DNA of 8,762 nt from Terrisporobacter sp. Lineage in GTDB: Bacteria; Bacillota_A; Clostridia; Peptostreptococcales; Peptostreptococcaceae. Every line of letters starts with the position of its first letter. Position 1 is the first letter of the stretch. Location: the NCBI GenBank assembly GCA_029851945.1, contig JARKUZ010000040.1:1-8762 (forward strand), given 5' to 3'. This document shows, in pieces, positions 7,330-8,762 of the stretch. The position numbers were made by a program, and so were the translations under genes. The notes beneath the pieces were generated by a model. It had not been told where the DNA came from and made no database searches. It was given only the letters and a program-made list of their open reading frames with translations.

Positions 7330-8323
7330 CTAAGAATTATATACATCTATATCTAAAGTATTTTCTGATTTTGCGACAACTACAGAAGTTGCAGCATATC
7401 CCATACCTGAAATAATTGTAAATAATACCATTATTGAAGAACCAGGAACAGATGGAGTTCCAGCAGAAGCTATAAGATCTAGGATAGCAATTAAAATTAT
7501 ATTGGAGAATATTATCTAACATCCAGAACTATCAGATATAAATACTTAACCTATAACTTGCATTATAGCAGTACCATTCATATTTATTGTCATACTCAAT
7601 GGTAAAACGAAAGATGCTACATCTTCGTTTTATATAAAAATACTGAACAAATTGAAGAAGTGATATTAACTGTAGCAAGATATGTAAATGCAGGTTTAAG
7701 GTGTTTTATACCATACACGGCAAACGTTCATGATACTAAAGCCAACATAGCTATTGGAGTAAAGTTAAATATCACAAAGTTTAAGAAGACTGTTATTATA
7801 TTATTTATATTTGTAAGTAGTTTTTTTACTACTAATATTTGCTCTCCTAGCTTGTTAATACAAAATCCTGTAACTACCCCTAAGAAAACTACAGATAAAA
7901 CACGGCTATTTGTAATTAGTACAGTATCTATGTCGTTTGAGACATACTCAAGTATTACCATATAGTGGATTACCACTAGAAGCAATCAGACTTGCTCCTG
8001 ACATGCCTGATAAAGAAACATTGAATAAATCTAAATTATATGTAATAAACCTGTATATTACATCAACAATCAATGGAAATATTAATGTAGTTAAAAATCC
8101 GGATAACATTTTACCTGAAATACGATCAAGCTTTTTTTGTATCGTTAATTTGACACATAACAAGTGTAATTGATGAAAAATCATAGGAATGATAATAAGT
8201 TGTAAATAGTTTATAAATAGTTGTTCCTATTATATAGAAGATATCTATCGCATTCTTACCTACTTCTACACTAATGTCTTGGAAAAATAAATTATTGATA
8301 GTATAGTTACTTTGTATAAAAAC
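7330..8323 (-). pseudogene. Dicarboxylate/amino acid:cation symporter (DAACS), decayed
   Basis: On the minus strand, fragments in different frames follow the order of a DAACS (GltP/SstT-like) sodium- or proton-coupled transporter. Near 8270-8185 is the N-terminal region (VGKNAIDIFY, then, after a frameshift, LQLIIIPMIF). From about 8127, KKLDRISGKMLSGFLTTLIF matches the early membrane helix. After another frameshift, 7985-7728 gives LEYVSNDIDTVL ... FNFTPIAMLALVS. A TGA follows, then TFAVYGIKHLKPAF. A deletion of perhaps 60-70 residues then removes the serine-rich hairpin loop. The C-terminus resumes with FVLPLSMTINMNGTAIMQ, which holds the NMxGT substrate and sodium motif, and LIASAGTPSVPG, interrupted by TAA and TAG codons, and ends at TAG 7332-7330. 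There are at least two frameshifts, three internal stops and one deletion, so this is certainly non-functional. The first residues are not recognisable, and I see no ribosome site near 8323. Short open frames on the plus strand here are shadows. Confidence 0.8.
7604..7631. repeat. Short inverted repeat at the symporter deletion junction
   Basis: AAAACGAAAGAT (7604-7615) and ATCTTCGTTTT (7621-7631) are inverted repeats with a one-base bulge and a 5-nt loop. They sit where the coding frame jumps from SVFLYKTKM to FVLPLSM, the point where the conserved middle of the transporter is missing. The hairpin may be a by-product of the deletion or may have promoted it. Confidence 0.5.
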
Positions 8324-8359
8324 TTAATAGCTACATTTTTATAAAATTTTTTTTAGAAG

Positions 8360-8389
8360 TTGTTTAAACACAATAATAAGTGGTATATA
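8360..8389 (+). promoter_or_regulatory. Candidate promoter of the rubrerythrin gene
   Basis: TTGTTT (8360-8365) and TATATA (8384-8389) are 18 bp apart, and TG at 8381-8382 gives an extended -10 (TGGTATATA). It lies about 80 nt before the ATG at 8469. Rubrerythrin genes are often under PerR in clostridia, but I see no convincing PerR box. The stretch from 8324 to 8468 separates this gene from the divergent symporter remnant and holds no other gene. Confidence 0.45.
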
Positions 8390-8468
8390 TATATCGTAAA
8401 CAAGATTATACTTTTAAAGAAGAATGTAATAATTAAATTAATATAAAATATAGGGGAGGAAATTTAAA

Positions 8469-8636
8469 ATGAAAAAATTTGTTTGTACAGTATGTGGTTA
8501 TATATATGAAGGAGAAACTGCTCCAGAAGTATGTCCAGTATGTAAAGTAGGAGCTGATAAGTTCGAAGAAATGACTGGAGAATTAAAATGGGCAGATGAG
8601 CACAGAATAGGTGTTGCTCGAGGAATAGACGAAGAG
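8469..8636 (+). CDS. rbr: Reverse rubrerythrin, first 56 codons only
   Basis: The protein begins with a rubredoxin domain: CTVCGY (Cys6, Cys9) and CPVC (Cys22, Cys25) would bind one iron. This is followed by [21 protein letters not shown], the linker and first helix of a rubrerythrin domain. A rubredoxin placed before the di-iron ferritin-like domain marks the reverse rubrerythrins, which take electrons from NADH-linked carriers to reduce hydrogen peroxide and oxygen to water in anaerobic clostridia. The full protein should be about 180-200 residues, so more than two thirds is missing. Homology stops after codon 56, where the sequence changes to host-like DNA. The frame stays open to the window edge, but those codons are not bacterial. 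GGGGAGG 9 nt before the ATG is a strong ribosome site. The gene was probably intact in the real genome, and the break is an assembly artefact. Confidence 0.9.
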
Positions 8637-8762
8637 GCACCTGTTTCTTTCAAACTGCTGGCCCCTCTCTCATCTTATTACAATGGTTCTTTTTTTTTTT
8701 CTTTTTTAAAAGATTTTATTTATTTGACAGAGATCACAAGTAGGCAGAGAGGCAGGCAGAGA
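8637..8762. other. Non-bacterial (carnivore host) sequence, probable chimeric join
   Basis: From about 8637 the base composition rises and the reverse rubrerythrin homology ends in mid-domain. Positions 8637-8687 contain GC-richer sequence (CTGCTGGCCCCTCTCTC) unlike anything else in the window and with no recognisable feature. They are followed by a mammalian SINE tail. There is no inverted repeat, target duplication or integrase at the junction. The simplest reading is a false join between a bacterial and a host read or contig. Confidence 0.88.
8688..8762 (-). mobile_element. Carnivore tRNA-derived SINE (SINEC/CAN-SINE), 3' tail
   Basis: Read on the minus strand, the end contains CTGCCTACTTGTGATCTC, then TGTCAAATAAATAAAATC, then a poly-A tail (the T runs 8690-8700 and 8702-8707 on the plus strand). 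This is the 3' part of the tRNA-Lys-derived SINEs found only in Carnivora. The tRNA-like head lies beyond the window. From memory, the CTGCCTACTTGTGATCTC form is typical of bears, seals and mustelids, and differs from the dog and cat variants. Confidence 0.88.

Noticed and set aside
7660..8173. Plus-strand open frames of 101 and 78 residues
   Set aside because: They lie opposite the symporter pseudogene, whose minus-strand pieces match a known family in order. The plus frames match nothing and lack ribosome sites.
8425..8450. PerR box before the rubrerythrin gene
   Set aside because: The AT-rich text only loosely resembles the TTATAATNATTATAA palindrome, with several mismatches. In DNA this AT-rich such matches arise by chance.
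8469..8762. A new rubredoxin fusion protein whose frame stays open to the window end
   Set aside because: After codon 56 the translation comes from host flank and SINE sequence; its serine- and phenylalanine-rich text is a translation of poly-T and repeat DNA.
8637..8762. Natural transfer of a mammalian SINE into a bacterium
   Set aside because: There is no target duplication, the unique flank is also host-like, and the break is in mid-gene. A chimeric read or assembly is much more likely.

Overview
The window is AT-rich bacterial DNA up to about position 8636, followed by about 126 bases that look like carnivore host DNA. The bacterial part suggests a low-GC Gram-positive clostridium, probably of the Peptostreptococcaceae (Clostridioides/Paraclostridium/Romboutsia-like). 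The reasons are strong A/T codon preference, G-rich Shine-Dalgarno sites, an ECF sigma factor paired with a DUF4179-type anti-sigma factor, and a rubredoxin-first (reverse) rubrerythrin. The family assignment is inferred from recalled protein families, not from a search.

Layout, left to right. (1) Positions 1-493, minus strand: the N-terminal part of a zinc-ribbon DDE-type transposase that runs off the left edge. (2) 543-857, plus: a 5'-truncated J-domain (DnaJ-like) remnant next to the transposase. (3) 882-923: a perfect 20-bp stem acting as a bidirectional terminator. (4) 992-1609, minus: a RimJ/RimL-like GNAT acetyltransferase. (5) 1813-3733, plus: a two-gene operon of an ECF sigma factor and its membrane-anchored anti-sigma partner, 1 nt apart. 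(6) 3978-4847, plus: an intact proline iminopeptidase-family alpha/beta hydrolase. (7) 4848-5738, plus: a broken N-acetylmuramoyl-L-alanine amidase with an SH3 domain, lacking a start and carrying an in-frame TAA, followed by a terminator. (8) 6012-7289, plus: a Sel1-repeat protein interrupted by an in-frame TAG. (9) 7290-7324: a bidirectional terminator. (10) 7330-8323, minus: a heavily decayed dicarboxylate/amino acid:cation symporter. (11) 8469-8636, plus: the first 56 codons of a reverse rubrerythrin, cut off abruptly. (12) 8637-8762: non-bacterial sequence containing the tail of a carnivore tRNA-derived SINE in reverse orientation.

Two messages matter most. First, the right end is almost certainly a chimeric contig join between a gut clostridium and its carnivore host, so nothing should be inferred about the rubrerythrin beyond codon 56. 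Second, four of the eight bacterial loci lying wholly inside the window (J-domain remnant, amidase, Sel1 protein, symporter) are truncated or disrupted, which points to active gene decay around a mobile element. The decay is not explained by the chimera alone, because the symporter carries several independent lesions.

I found no convincing new multi-gene system. The functional units I would trust are the sigma/anti-sigma pair, the acetyltransferase, the iminopeptidase, and the promoter and 5' end of the rubrerythrin gene.
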